Below, piece after piece: positions 44,001-46,666 of a stretch of DNA of 64,000 nucleotides. The stretch's first letter is position 1, and every line of letters starts with the position of its first letter. The position numbers and the translations under genes were made by a program. Source of the DNA: Diphasiastrum complanatum (taxonomy: Eukaryota; Streptophyta; Lycopodiopsida; Lycopodiales; Lycopodiaceae); NCBI GenBank assembly GCA_029204225.1, contig CM055097.1:10920230-10984229 (forward strand). Reading direction: 5' to 3'. The notes beneath the pieces were generated by a model, which saw only the letters and a list, made by a program, of their open reading frames with translations, searched no databases and was not told the origin of the DNA.

Positions 44001-46666
44001 CAAAACAATAAAGAAAAGTAAGCTAAACATATGCTAAATCAAAGTGCATCTAATATATGACTGCAAACACAAATATAATGGAAATGGTAACATGATGTCA
44101 TCAATTCTTGCTGCTACTAAAGAAAGATGTGATCGGAGCTGCTGCTGTTGCTGCTGGAGGCATGTGTTGCTGACCTCATCGATGGAGTCATATGTGAGAT
44201 GTGTGACCCCTCACTGCATGAACTGTGGCTCTGGGAACCATTTGAGTCTGAGTAGTACGCCTTGTCTGGTTTCTACGGCTCAAAGTGTCACTATCATCTG
44301 AGGCTAGACCAGTCCGTCATTTTTTGCGAGAGGACGTAATCTGGAGCTGCGAAGTGACTCAACTACGCTGGCTGGCATAGATCACGTCGTAATAAAAGCA
44401 TCTCTCTGACCATGAGTACAACCTAGCGTGGATCAACATATGCTATAATAGATCTCAATGTGACAGGAGCATCTCGGAAGAGGCAGTGATATCGTCCTCT
44501 AATCTTATAATAGACTGGGCATCTGAATGGGGGGGGGGAGAGAGAAAGAAAGCTTTATTATTGTTTTTTCCATGCCAAAAGGCATATAAGACCAAATGGA
44601 GTACATGTCAAGTATGTGAAAACCGTGGGAGCGTAAATAAACGTCTCCAAGAAAAAAAAACACTATGCATAAAAGAGAAATAAACAACATAACTATAAAT
44701 TACAAATTGCCAATTGTCCTTATAGCTGCCAGGAGTAGAGTAATATCATGTAGTGCTACTGCTGAAGAAAGATGTGATACGAGCTGCAACATGAGGTAAC
44801 ATGGACCGTCACTCACGTCGTCTAGGAGGGTGAAAACTGTGCGCTCTCGTAACATGGCGTGAAGTGCGAGAGAGGGAGAAGAGGGGGGGGGGCTGTGCAT
44901 GAGTCAAGAGTCTTCAAGATGCCTAGAGTGAATTCTGAATTTTACAAGAAGTTGCAGTGTTTGCAGGTAGAACATTTCTAAAGATTTCCACAGACCAGTA
45001 TGCAAAGAGGTGTGAAAAATGGATTTCCCCCTTAACAAGAGAACAAGGACAAGGGTTCTACACTTGAGCCTACACATAACAGGATAAGTTGTTTCCATCT
45101 ATTTGAAAGTTAACCTAACTTACTGCTACTCATCCAAAGAGGGAAGATGCTTGGTATAGAAGCAAGATACAATGCCCAAAAAGATACTATTACATGAAGG
45201 GAAAACAGCCGTACCGTTGCAATGATTAGAAATGCTGCAACAGGAAACTGTTTAAACCGCAGCGGTGGGACAGAGTAGATAGCTCCCAATAGGAGGCCTA
45301 GCATGTACAATGTTGTAATCAAAGAACCAAAATTTATTGCCACAATGCCAATTCCAATTGCAGCTAGTGCCAATATAATTAGCCATGCTGCAGAACTTGA
45401 GAGGTCTCCTGAAGCTATTGGCAGGAAAGGCTTGTTGACCCTAGAGACATGTACAGAAATATTGATAGTACTTAAACAGACAGCGTACATTCCAGGTAAA
45501 TGGACAAAAAGCCTACCCAACCATTCTTACATTGTTCAAGTAAGCCCATGGGAACAAGAAACAGATCAGAAACGTTTACAGATAATAGCAATACAAACTT
45601 TCAAATTTTACATAGTGCTGAGATTTGAATGTGTATATAATTCTATGTTTAGTTACTTATTTAGTTATGAACATAGCAGGACATACTTGTCAATGTCAAC
45701 ATCATAAATCTGATTGATGCCCACAATATAGCCGTTTCCACAAATTAAAGCAAGAAGACCACTTGAAGCTTTTGGCAGCAGCACCCAGTTGATACGATCG
45801 ACATTTTCTAACAACGCTCTTGCAACCAAAGCCCTGCAGGGAACAGACTGTAAATTGATCAAGATTTCAAGCATCTGGGTTGAAGAGAATGGAGACAATA
45901 GTTGCCTACATCTCATTTATTGATCTATAACAAAGGGTCCTAAAACTGAAAGGTACTGACATCACTATAAGCTAAAAGCTTTATTATGATTAGAGTGTAA
46001 CACAACGAGAAGCATATAAAAATAGAGCCATGTACATCTTACGTTGTGCCAATAAGAGTTCCACGCACAGTATGAGGTCGCAAAAACCTCCAAAAAGCAT
46101 TCGAGAAATGTTGAGACTGTCTTTTTGCTGGAAGAGCAGTATCTCCTGCATTTGTCATATCCTGGAGATCAAGAATGCCAATTTAGTAGTCGTCAAAGTA
46201 AAGTTGGTTGAGAGTTGCAGCAAAAGAGGTTCTTGTGAGGCTTAAACAAATAAAACTAAATATGTCTCAAGTTCCTAACCTTCTGAACTCCCTATAGCAA
46301 TCCAGGCATCATTCCCTATTTGATCAATTGATGGGACCAATCTCAGTACTCAACTATGAATGCCCTATCGCTTAAGCTTGTATAGATCTATTTCAATGTT
46401 GCAATACATGTGATGAGCAAGTACAAAAGCTAGACAACTTAGGTTGCTAAGTGCAACCTATGAATAGATGTATATAAAATAGATACCCAGAATCAAAGAC
46501 ATGTTTACTTGAAGAAAAGTAAACGTTGAACAATAGATCTGAAGGTTTTGCTTTCACATCATCAAAACATAGGAACCTACTTGAAAGGCCCTAGGCATGA
46601 AAAGAGCTGAAGCATTACCCCATTTTCAGGTACTGCATATGCACCTTCTCCAATAGCACCACAAGT
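3130..46666 (-). CDS. HST: Homogentisate solanesyltransferase, plastid UbiA prenyltransferase (spliced; 5' exon not found)
   Basis: HST joins homogentisate to solanesyl diphosphate with loss of CO2, the committed prenylation step to plastoquinone-9, in the plastid envelope. Ten exons join in phase: 46619-46666, 46043-46161, 45687-45833, 45215-45440, 16218-16291, 15994-16086, 15658-15775, 15379-15441, 14648-14680 and 3130-3204. All introns are GT..AG. They give 331 residues plus a stop, about 50-60 short of the usual length, and the missing part is the transit peptide. Both UbiA Asp motifs are present: NQIYDVDID (exon 3) and KDLPDIEGD (exon 6). Other family blocks are [29 protein letters not shown] joined to [31 protein letters not shown] and [10 protein letters not shown] near the C-terminus. 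The TKDLPD and TKLGVRN context fits HST better than homogentisate phytyltransferase. There is no stop or frameshift in any exon, so the gene looks functional. Confidence 0.88.
3205..4890. other. Intron sequence without recognised gene
   Basis: No coding or element signature was recognised. A diverged dispersed duplicate is visible: about 4031-4085 and 4466-4520 share GACCATAG/AACCATAG, GCTTG, and then the exact run CTCTTGAAAGAGAGGTGTATC. Confidence 0.4.
4891..5337 (+). repeat. Left LTR of the Gag-only element (inferred)
   Basis: It starts TGTGTCAG and ends directly before the primer site. It has a TATA-like GCTATAAGTAGG near 5148 and an internal tandem duplication of about 43 bp (about 5226-5268 and 5269-5311, sharing GGGTTAAGTCTTGC and TTATGTGATGCT). 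No second copy was found, so the boundaries rest on the primer site and TG start. Confidence 0.45.
5338..5349 (+). promoter_or_regulatory. Primer binding site, initiator Met tRNA
   Basis: TGGTATCAGAGC is the standard plant LTR-retrotransposon complement of the 3' end of initiator tRNA-Met. Confidence 0.8.
5600..5920 (+). repeat. Four-unit leader repeat, period about 79 nt
   Basis: A CAGTGCCC, CAGCCCC, CAGCGCCC or CAGCACCC motif starts at 5632, 5712, 5789 and 5868, so the steps are 80, 77 and 79 nt. In the last three units GCTGTC precedes it, and CATCACTTTC or a relative follows. The units have diverged by substitutions and short indels. Confidence 0.65.
6310..6618 (+). pseudogene. Gag-like fragment
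   Basis: A short frame contains [18 protein letters not shown] and [14 protein letters not shown], then a Trp-containing ISEWHDF. The F..W...L..YF and L.G.A..W pattern is typical of the capsid part of Ty3-type Gag. The frame ends at TGA 6616-6618, before any zinc knuckle. The upstream start is uncertain because the frame opens at 6262 in leader-like sequence. Confidence 0.45.
6776..7699 (+). pseudogene. Asp/Val-rich repetitive coding region
   Basis: About 200 codons of low-complexity Asp, Val, Ala, Cys and Tyr with repeated DVVACFD or DVVACYD words (about 6940-7080), from degenerate GATGTTGTTGCATGC repeats. It lies between the Gag-like and protease-like parts of the element. No function is recognised. 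Confidence 0.4.
7462..7911 (+). pseudogene. Retropepsin-like protease fragment
   Basis: It encodes [20 protein letters not shown], the second half of a retroviral-type aspartic protease (F.v.pL..yD.I.G.dWl). The catalytic D[ST]G half is not clearly visible upstream, because the frame shifts near 7462, so the enzyme is broken. Confidence 0.5.
8396..8899. other. Unassigned stretch
   Basis: It may include the right LTR of the Gag-only element, which cannot be confirmed. The open frame at 8349-8657 has no recognisable domain. Confidence 0.3.
8900..9334 (-). repeat. 3' LTR of the chromovirus fragment
   Basis: On the minus strand it runs TGTTAGCCCTTGGG to AATTTCTAACA, 435 bp. It is preceded by a polypurine tract (9335-9348 as CAAGGGAGGGGGAA on the minus strand). 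The start resembles the LTR start of chromovirus B (TGTTAGGGACCC). Confidence 0.65.
9590..9850 (-). pseudogene. Integrase C-terminal fragment
   Basis: It encodes [12 protein letters not shown] joined by a deletion to the region with [13 protein letters not shown] and [19 protein letters not shown]. This is the integrase tail that normally precedes a chromodomain. It lies in the relic at 8900-10700. Confidence 0.7.
10701..11190. other. Intron sequence, nothing recognised
   Basis: AT-rich sequence without coding or repeat signature. Confidence 0.35.
11191..11730. repeat. Tandem duplication, unit about 283 bp
   Basis: AGAATCTGTTAGATTGATTT begins at 11201 and again at 11484. The two units stay alignable through AGACTATAAGAGAACATAAT, AGCATTC, TGACATAATA and AGCATGTACAAATCA to the next CCAAACTATCTCT. 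They differ by scattered substitutions and a roughly 30-bp indel. Confidence 0.85.
11731..12045. other. Intron sequence, nothing recognised
   Basis: No feature supported. Confidence 0.3.
12046..12830 (-). pseudogene. LINE-4 endonuclease, frameshifted
   Basis: The N-terminal half has [20 protein letters not shown] and [13 protein letters not shown], where the usual catalytic E sits in the xxETh/ETY context. The C-terminal half has [13 protein letters not shown] and LSDHSFLSF, the closing SDH motif of AP endonucleases. At least one frameshift lies near 12650, and a middle part is disrupted. Confidence 0.65.
12932..13803 (-). pseudogene. LINE-4 ORF1 (nucleic-acid-binding protein), frameshifted
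   Basis: The start [11 protein letters not shown] at 13803 is followed by an Ala/Pro/Ser-rich stretch and a coiled-coil-like part ([21 protein letters not shown]). After frameshifts near 13400 and 13230 it continues with the RNA-binding fold ([18 protein letters not shown] then [11 protein letters not shown]). The same layout occurs in LINE-1 and LINE-7. It is broken. Confidence 0.65.
13861..14647. other. Original HST intron sequence
   Basis: AT-rich sequence with no element signature, next to the microexon. Confidence 0.4.
14648..14680 (-). CDS. HST: HST microexon, 11 codons
   Basis: 33 nt. The acceptor is CTGCAG/ACATGG and the donor AAG/GTTAGG. It encodes [11 protein letters not shown], matching the family stretch TWxLexxxYTK between the last two helices. 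It is too short for ORF-based gene finding but is required to join the exons on either side. Confidence 0.82.
14681..15378. other. HST: HST intron between the 21-codon exon and the microexon
   Basis: 698 bp of AT-rich sequence with no element recognised. Confidence 0.7.
15379..15441 (-). CDS. HST: HST exon, 21 codons
   Basis: 63 nt. The acceptor is GTGCAG/TTC and the donor CAG/GTGATT. It encodes [21 protein letters not shown] in two parts, [10 protein letters not shown] and [11 protein letters not shown], a helix of the same length as in the family. Confidence 0.85.
15658..15775 (-). CDS. HST: HST exon with TKLGVRNIA block
   Basis: 118 nt. The acceptor is CCGCAG/ATAC and the donor CAG/GTGTAC. 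It encodes [19 protein letters not shown] and a helix ending ASHLPQ. Confidence 0.93.
15994..16086 (-). CDS. HST: HST exon with the second Asp-rich motif
   Basis: 93 nt. The acceptor is TTGTAG/TCC and the donor AA/GTAAGT. It encodes [10 protein letters not shown]..., a membrane helix, and [13 protein letters not shown], which contains the second Mg-diphosphate-binding motif, DxxDxxxD. Confidence 0.93.
16218..16291 (-). CDS. HST: HST exon after the giant intron
   Basis: 74 nt. The acceptor is TGCAG/GTTCGT and the donor AG/GTGACT. It encodes [19 protein letters not shown] and then LAFEW, the family block that directly follows FLIIAT. Confidence 0.93.
16563..18675 (+). pseudogene. copia-1 pol remnants
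   Basis: Pieces in order: [15 protein letters not shown] (after the protease); an integrase finger with [18 protein letters not shown] at about 16999; a jump to reverse transcriptase with [17 protein letters not shown] at about 17232 and [23 protein letters not shown]; a microsatellite at 17578-17850; then [29 protein letters not shown] and RNase H with [19 protein letters not shown] frameshift near 18420 separates the final part, [18 protein letters not shown] to DIFTKPLS. Internal stops occur at about 17302 and 17360. Most of the integrase core is missing. Confidence 0.85.
17578..17850. repeat. (CA)n-type compound microsatellite inside copia-1
   Basis: About 270 bp of CA repeats broken by AT and CG steps (ACACATAC, CACACG). 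It sits exactly between reverse transcriptase codons (..[10 protein letters not shown]) and the downstream copia sequence (..[10 protein letters not shown]). Several frames are open across it, but only as His/Thr/Cys/Val repeats. Confidence 0.95.
18670..18835 (+). repeat. copia-1 3' LTR, truncated
   Basis: It starts TGTTGAAGAGTAATG directly after the polypurine run AAGGGGGGG. It is cut by the GT/GA tract of LINE-1. Confidence 0.7.
18836..18944. repeat. LINE-1 3' tail microsatellite
   Basis: (GT)n then (GA)n on the plus strand, that is (TC)n then (AC)n at the 3' end of the LINE. Confidence 0.9.
19179..19865 (-). pseudogene. LINE-1 ORF2 C-terminal part with zf-RVT-like finger
   Basis: It encodes [18 protein letters not shown] and then [20 protein letters not shown], a C-x2-C..H-x4-C finger like the zf-RVT domain that follows reverse transcriptase in plant LINEs. 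A basic Ser/Arg/Thr-rich tail follows. It is separated from the reverse transcriptase frame by stops between 19866 and 20013. Confidence 0.75.
20014..21189 (-). CDS. LINE-1 reverse transcriptase
   Basis: 391 open codons carry the non-LTR reverse transcriptase blocks: [16 protein letters not shown] (block 1), [18 protein letters not shown] (block 2), [15 protein letters not shown] (block A, catalytic Asp), [20 protein letters not shown] (block B), and [13 protein letters not shown] with the YADD active site. It starts abruptly within the thumb-proximal N-terminal region. About the first 300 residues of the domain and the rest of the endonuclease have been deleted. Confidence 0.88.
   Translation of the reverse strand: MTSGFPTAWCTNILHPILKASDPINVENYRTIMIGHTLAKIYGSTLQTVIGSFAETEDLHAMGQAGFRPGYSTSDQIFILRCIIEEAGHQRQRVYCCFVDFRKAFDSVPRHLLFQRLSLLGFTDETIAAIITLYVRVWVRFMDGSGWSSLIHSTIGVKQGCPFIPTLFALYIDDLERIIREEGGEGCPLADIIIPILLYADDVVLLSSSAAGLQRHLSALHHFCQLWELTVNTKKTKIMVFNTNRQHMRDVTFYYDGLPIEIVTSYTYLGVLFSGPLLTFRPAALTRLRKGHTSLVHMERFCSTYYVQDPATRCLLFSTTVSPVVLYSAETWCPDLSCDTWRDLTRIQILMLSRMIRAKPSVPHDIILAEFASPPLVIGAMFQIITFLHMI
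21186..21482 (-). pseudogene. LINE-1 endonuclease, N-terminal piece only
   Basis: It encodes [34 protein letters not shown] and [11 protein letters not shown], the first third of an AP-type endonuclease with the catalytic N and E residues. It then runs out of frame straight into the reverse transcriptase frame at 21189. The His-containing C-terminal part is missing. Confidence 0.75.
21531..22503 (-). CDS. LINE-1 ORF1, main part
   Basis: From 22503 down to a stop at 21531. The Pro-rich start ([13 protein letters not shown]) is followed by a coiled coil ([20 protein letters not shown], about 22180-22120), a second heptad region, and an RNA-recognition-like domain ([45 protein letters not shown]). 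The true start ATG is at 28752, on the other side of chromovirus-1, and reads MAPKKKG. A one-base shift in the following G-run puts that start out of frame with the rest. ORF1 proteins of L1 elements bind the element RNA. Confidence 0.75.
22509..22866 (+). repeat. chromovirus-1 5' LTR
   Basis: TGTTACGAG to ATTACA. The first 17 bases hold a perfect 16-bp palindrome, GTTACGAGCTCGTAAC (22510-22525). An inverted repeat with 11-bp arms (22713-22723 and 22731-22741) carries ACGT cores, and a TATA-like CTATATC lies near 22793. Confidence 0.97.
22713..22741 (+). promoter_or_regulatory. ACGT-core inverted repeat in the LTR
   Basis: GTCGGCCACGT, a 7-nt spacer, then ACGTGGCCGAC. The right arm with the spacer edge forms GCCACGTGGC, a perfect G-box of the kind bound by plant bZIP and bHLH factors. 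It lies about 50-80 bp upstream of the TATA-like site. The same element is at 28572-28600 in the 3' LTR. Confidence 0.6.
22868..22880 (+). promoter_or_regulatory. Primer binding site, initiator Met tRNA
   Basis: TGGTATCAGAGCC, one base after the LTR end. Confidence 0.93.
23040..23345 (+). repeat. Four-unit leader array, period 91 nt
   Basis: CAGCGCTG at 23056, 23147 and 23238, and CAGCGAG at 23329, are spaced exactly 91 nt apart. GGTC precedes the second and third motifs. The sequence between motifs has diverged strongly. Confidence 0.75.
23578..28356 (+). CDS. chromovirus-1 gag-pol polyprotein, one in-frame TAG
   Basis: The ATG at 23578 opens a frame of 1592 codons to TAA at 28354-28356, broken only by TAG at 27160-27162. 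Order by codon: acidic N-terminus; capsid (about 110-300); zinc knuckle [14 protein letters not shown] (about 345-358); protease [12 protein letters not shown] (about 434, with D-D-G-A in place of the usual D-S/T-G-A); reverse transcriptase with YHQVRIK and [11 protein letters not shown] (about 780); RNase H with [15 protein letters not shown] (about 925); integrase HHCC finger (about 1175-1215), where the TAG lies between its His and Cys pairs; catalytic core with MDFIVGLPK and SDRDSKF; and a C-terminal chromodomain with [19 protein letters not shown] (about 1552). Chromodomains guide insertion to marked chromatin. The same codon is not a stop in chromovirus-2. Confidence 0.95.
28355..28367 (+). 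promoter_or_regulatory. Polypurine tract
   Basis: AAGGGGGAGGGAG directly before the 3' LTR. It primes plus-strand DNA synthesis. Confidence 0.9.
28368..28725 (+). repeat. chromovirus-1 3' LTR
   Basis: 358 bp, same as the 5' LTR except for one base. Followed by the target duplication GCACC. Confidence 0.97.
28726..29016 (-). other. LINE-1 5' UTR and ORF1 start
   Basis: ATG at 28752-28750 gives MAPKKKG, as in LINE-4 (MPPKKR). Upstream on the minus strand are repeated CGCGATGGC or GCGATGGC words and CTCCTGC repeats back to the CT tract. Length repeats of this kind are also at the start of LINE-7 (47206-47330). Confidence 0.7.
29017..29087. repeat. (GA)n microsatellite at the LINE-1/LINE-2 border
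   Basis: An uninterrupted run of about 35 GA units. It lies between the 5' end of LINE-1 and the 3' end of LINE-2, both on the minus strand. Confidence 0.97.
30047..30265 (-). pseudogene. LINE-2 ORF2 fragment
   Basis: [20 protein letters not shown] followed by [17 protein letters not shown], the region after reverse transcriptase. It matches LINE-1 (20014-20180) and LINE-8 (55170-55290). Confidence 0.75.
30281..31020 (-). mobile_element. LINE-3, 5'-truncated
   Basis: (GA)n tail 30282-30300, AATAAA box, hairpin 30311-30340, and the C-terminal tail of ORF2 (30840-30472, with [20 protein letters not shown] and an acidic DLDEEEDD stretch that aligns with LINE-8 near 55900-56010). The right edge is approximate. 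Confidence 0.7.
30472..30840 (-). pseudogene. LINE-3 ORF2 C-terminal tail
   Basis: Gln/Arg/His-rich tail with an acidic Asp/Glu run followed by a basic [10 protein letters not shown] segment. It is the distal tail of the LINE ORF2 protein. Open, but only a fragment. Confidence 0.55.
31021..31770. other. Probable leader or LTR remnant of chromovirus A
   Basis: It precedes the Gag start at 31771. A weak primer-site-like TGGTCTTCTAGC lies at 31395 after AACA, with 8 of 12 matches. A TATA-like TTATATAGAGAC lies near 31184. There is no similarity strong enough to the LTR at 43704-43894 to define an LTR. Confidence 0.3.
31771..32030 (+). pseudogene. Chromovirus A gag, first part
   Basis: ATG at 31771 gives [20 protein letters not shown] and continues to about 31905. 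After a frameshift near 31895 the frame reads [14 protein letters not shown] and KRKTEPLKW. It is interrupted by the copia-2 LTR at 32031. Confidence 0.55.
32031..32442 (+). repeat. copia-2 5' LTR
   Basis: TGTTAGGAATTAAAG to ATTTTGACA, with a TATA-like ACTATATATGTAGG near 32281, followed by TGGTATCAGAGC. Confidence 0.9.
33105..33560 (+). pseudogene. copia-2 reverse transcriptase to RNase H start
   Basis: It encodes [15 protein letters not shown], with the YVDD active site, then [15 protein letters not shown] and [24 protein letters not shown] lies near 33450. It continues with [20 protein letters not shown] to IAYA, where colinearity stops. Confidence 0.88.
33562..34068 (-). pseudogene. copia-2 RNase H, inverted relative to its element
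   Basis: On the minus strand it reads [39 protein letters not shown] and [20 protein letters not shown]. This is exactly the RNase H sequence that should follow IAYA at 33560. Beyond 34068 the plus strand resumes with [11 protein letters not shown], the normal end of the polyprotein. Confidence 0.9.
34174..34588 (+). repeat. copia-2 3' LTR
   Basis: TGTTAGGAATTAATG to TTCTGACA, preceded by the polypurine tract AAGGGAGCA (34165-34173). Confidence 0.9.
34589..36279 (+). pseudogene. Chromovirus A gag-pol, middle part
   Basis: Gag capsid ([40 protein letters not shown]) runs directly into the protease-RT spacer ([20 protein letters not shown]), so zinc knuckle and protease are deleted. Reverse transcriptase follows: a stop at 35469, [20 protein letters not shown], and [14 protein letters not shown] with the YLDD active site near 35793. 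There are stops at 35820 and 36072. RNase H begins with [11 protein letters not shown] and is cut at 36279 by copia-3. Confidence 0.85.
36280..36961 (+). repeat. copia-3 5' LTR
   Basis: TGTTAAAAATTCACA to AATTTTTACA. It has a TATA-like GTATATATAGG near 36616 and an imperfect palindrome with CACACGTGTG near 36794. Confidence 0.97.
36962..36974 (+). promoter_or_regulatory. Primer binding site, initiator Met tRNA
   Basis: TGGTATCAGAGCC, with no gap after the LTR. Confidence 0.95.
36975..37772 (+). other. copia-3 untranslated leader
   Basis: About 800 nt without an open frame, between primer site and Gag start. Confidence 0.8.
37773..41741 (+). CDS. copia-3 gag-pol polyprotein, intact
   Basis: 1322 codons from the ATG to TAG without a break. 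Gag with a UBN2-type capsid region ([13 protein letters not shown] at about 20); zinc knuckle [14 protein letters not shown] (256-269); protease [12 protein letters not shown] (catalytic Asp about 314); integrase HHCC finger ([10 protein letters not shown] at about 443; CEACALSK), core Asp in HSDVH and RSDNGGEF, Glu in the [13 protein letters not shown] context (about 600-610); reverse transcriptase with [11 protein letters not shown] (about 890), [10 protein letters not shown] and [12 protein letters not shown] (about 1001); RNase H with [19 protein letters not shown] (about 1165) and [11 protein letters not shown]. It ends [16 protein letters not shown], the usual C-terminus. All catalytic residues looked for are present. 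Confidence 0.97.
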   Translation: MASINAYLLDTNERLNKTNYSIWKVRMESIMIMQDLMEIVNGKEGEPIHPQEKAKYIKRCNVALHCIKMNVANELLREVGDCTSAQDAWETLQKVYESKNQTRMLALKNQIYRSYQKKGESAHTFVLRVKELNKELAFIGDPIKDEELVQLILNGLSFEFDNLVQGYAIMGKLPILEELQGTLMAEESRRSQMQERMDRLSIQGGDDQALFTKGKGKSKGKGSTFKKSTKLEDQEGPPKASPSTTKVKKDKSKVKCYYCSKMGHYASECFKRKQDQSQANMSKEEEEESSHEDSLMMSIFSSTSFKGEDPWWIDSGASSHMTSKREFFSSLLSYDGPIKSIYTANDEACKIEGVGSIPLCLGSSKKINIEGVLYIPTITKNLLSVGQMVDNGFNVDFASNECFIKKKGKIVAKGTRLGKLYKLDAFVDTNVVMLAEKSKISTFTLWHKRLGHVNSGSMEAMIKEEYALGLPRSIGKEDKVCEACALSKAHKKVFPNSITKSSHPLELIHSDVHIASTKSNGGSSMFLTFIDDYSRYCWVFLLSFKSQVFDTFVKFKLFVEKHHNHSIKILRSDNGGEFISNEFKAFCEEEGIKKETSCPYTPQQNGVAERRNRTLCECSKALRLDACLPKSFWGESLVCANYLMNRVSCKAIEGKTPYEMLYEKKPNLNHLKVFGCICYVHVPLETRTKEDPSSTRGIMLGYASSSKGYKVYLPSLNKFVVSRDVIFDEHHMHMLEKGSSAPTIKKKMAEEQDLGFEEELMEEQAPNPPITPRRSSRAKVEPSRLTYQGKGQQVEGISSTSYALSSFEEPSNVEDALNSKEWYKAMLDEYDALIENETWLLVERPQRNVIGCKWVFKLKLNANGSVNKHKARLVAKGYAQERGIDYEETFAPVAKMVTIRLIIALASHFGWILCQMDVSNAFLNGFWEEDIYMEQPQGFIKHGMENKVCHLQRSIYGLKQASRSWNSRLHCYLISLSFVQSEYDPTLYIKFDDVGIVLLLIYVDDIIISGNSVDGIEKIKIDLSLEFKMVDLGCLHFILGIEVLRGSDFIFISQVNYAQSLLKKFKMEVCKSVDTPMEQDVKVPNEDDERSFMDITLFRQLIGSLMWITITRPDLSFSVCRLSQSMQKPLNIHWKKAKRILRHISGTLDFGILYRGDVINLHAFSDSDFAGEKRDRKSTSAYSTFIGEGVVSWLSKKQETISLSSTEAEYKALTTTTKEVLWIKRLLVELKIMDSEEAPIIYNDNISAQHLASNPIFHARSKHIEICHHFVREMVQAKEIALEHVPSNECVANLLTKPLQKTPFMKFRSSLGVISKAMIEPS
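41742..41755 (+). promoter_or_regulatory. Polypurine tract region of copia-3
   Basis: GTGAGGAGGAG lies immediately before TGTTAAAA of the 3' LTR. Confidence 0.75.
41756..42437 (+). repeat. copia-3 3' LTR
   Basis: 682 bp, nearly identical to the 5' copy. Followed by GCTAT and the resumed RNase H of chromovirus A. Confidence 0.97.
42438..43703 (+). pseudogene. Chromovirus A RNase H and integrase
   Basis: It continues RNase H ([20 protein letters not shown]), then the linker ([19 protein letters not shown]), a degraded HHCC finger ([20 protein letters not shown]), and the integrase core ([56 protein letters not shown]). Stops lie at about 42675, 42996 and 43574, with frameshifts near 42540 and 43115. 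A deletion at 43703 joins the integrase directly to LTR sequence. Confidence 0.85.
43704..43894 (+). repeat. Chromovirus A 3' LTR, right part
   Basis: It matches the reverse complement of 56168-56390 (chromovirus B LTR), for example GGGAGATGGCTGA, TATGGGACGC, and the end GGCACC..GGTTTGC..TTGTAACA. The left part was lost in the deletion at 43703. Confidence 0.75.
43895..44530 (-). mobile_element. LINE-5, 5'-truncated
   Basis: The tail is a (CA)n run on the plus strand (43897-43909), that is (TG)n at the LINE 3' end. The hairpin is at 43920-43949. A decayed ORF2 C-terminal tail follows and ends around 44528 in the finger region (minus-strand [11 protein letters not shown]). LINE-6 abuts it. 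Confidence 0.75.
44531..44895 (-). mobile_element. LINE-6, short 5'-truncated copy
   Basis: G-run and GA/GAAA tail (44529-44551), TTTATTA box, hairpin 44563-44592, then about 300 bp of LINE 3' sequence. The right edge near the G-run at 44884-44892 is approximate. Confidence 0.65.
44896..45214. other. HST: Original HST intron sequence
   Basis: No element seen. It leads to the exon donor at 45214. Confidence 0.5.
45215..45440 (-). CDS. HST: HST exon, central membrane helices
   Basis: 226 nt. The acceptor is CTCTAG/GGT and the donor ACG/GTACGG. It opens with [14 protein letters not shown], then two hydrophobic helices, and ends with [15 protein letters not shown]. The next coding exon is 28.9 kb away, yet the protein reads straight on (ATV then RGF). 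Confidence 0.92.
45687..45833 (-). CDS. HST: HST exon with the first Asp-rich motif
   Basis: 147 nt. The acceptor is CTGCAG/GGC and the donor AA/GTATGT. It encodes the first membrane helix region ([14 protein letters not shown]) and the motif NQIYDVDID, which binds Mg-diphosphate in UbiA enzymes. The phase fits both neighbours. Confidence 0.92.
46043..46161 (-). CDS. HST: HST exon with the FWRFLRPHT block
   Basis: 119 nt. The acceptor is CTCCAG/GATATG and the donor AC/GTAAGA. It encodes a short acidic linker and then [19 protein letters not shown], the conserved start of the prenyltransferase domain. It ends two bases into a Thr codon. Confidence 0.88.
46619..46666 (-). CDS. HST: HST exon (first one found; end of N-terminal region)
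   Basis: 48 nt, 16 codons, reading [16 protein letters not shown]. The acceptor is ..GGCAG before ACTTGT and the donor is GGG/GTAATG. It joins the next exon in phase 0. This poorly conserved stretch between transit peptide and enzyme body is the least certain exon. Confidence 0.55.

Larger units (their letters stand above)
16292..45214 (-). other. HST: Giant HST intron, 28.9 kb, filled with nested retrotransposons
   Basis: The donor GTACGG lies at 45214 and the acceptor ATGCAG ends at 16292. Almost all of it can be assigned to copia-1, LINE-1, chromovirus-1, LINE-2, LINE-3, chromovirus A with copia-2 and copia-3 inside, LINE-5 and LINE-6. Only about 270 bp at the left end and 320 bp at the right end look like original intron. 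Confidence 0.85.

Noticed and set aside
15379-46666. Two separate prenyltransferase genes or pseudogene fragments (left and right blocks)
   Set aside because: The blocks are complementary and not overlapping, with exact phase continuity at the 28.9-kb gap (ACG/GTT..GTT), so a single gene is simpler.
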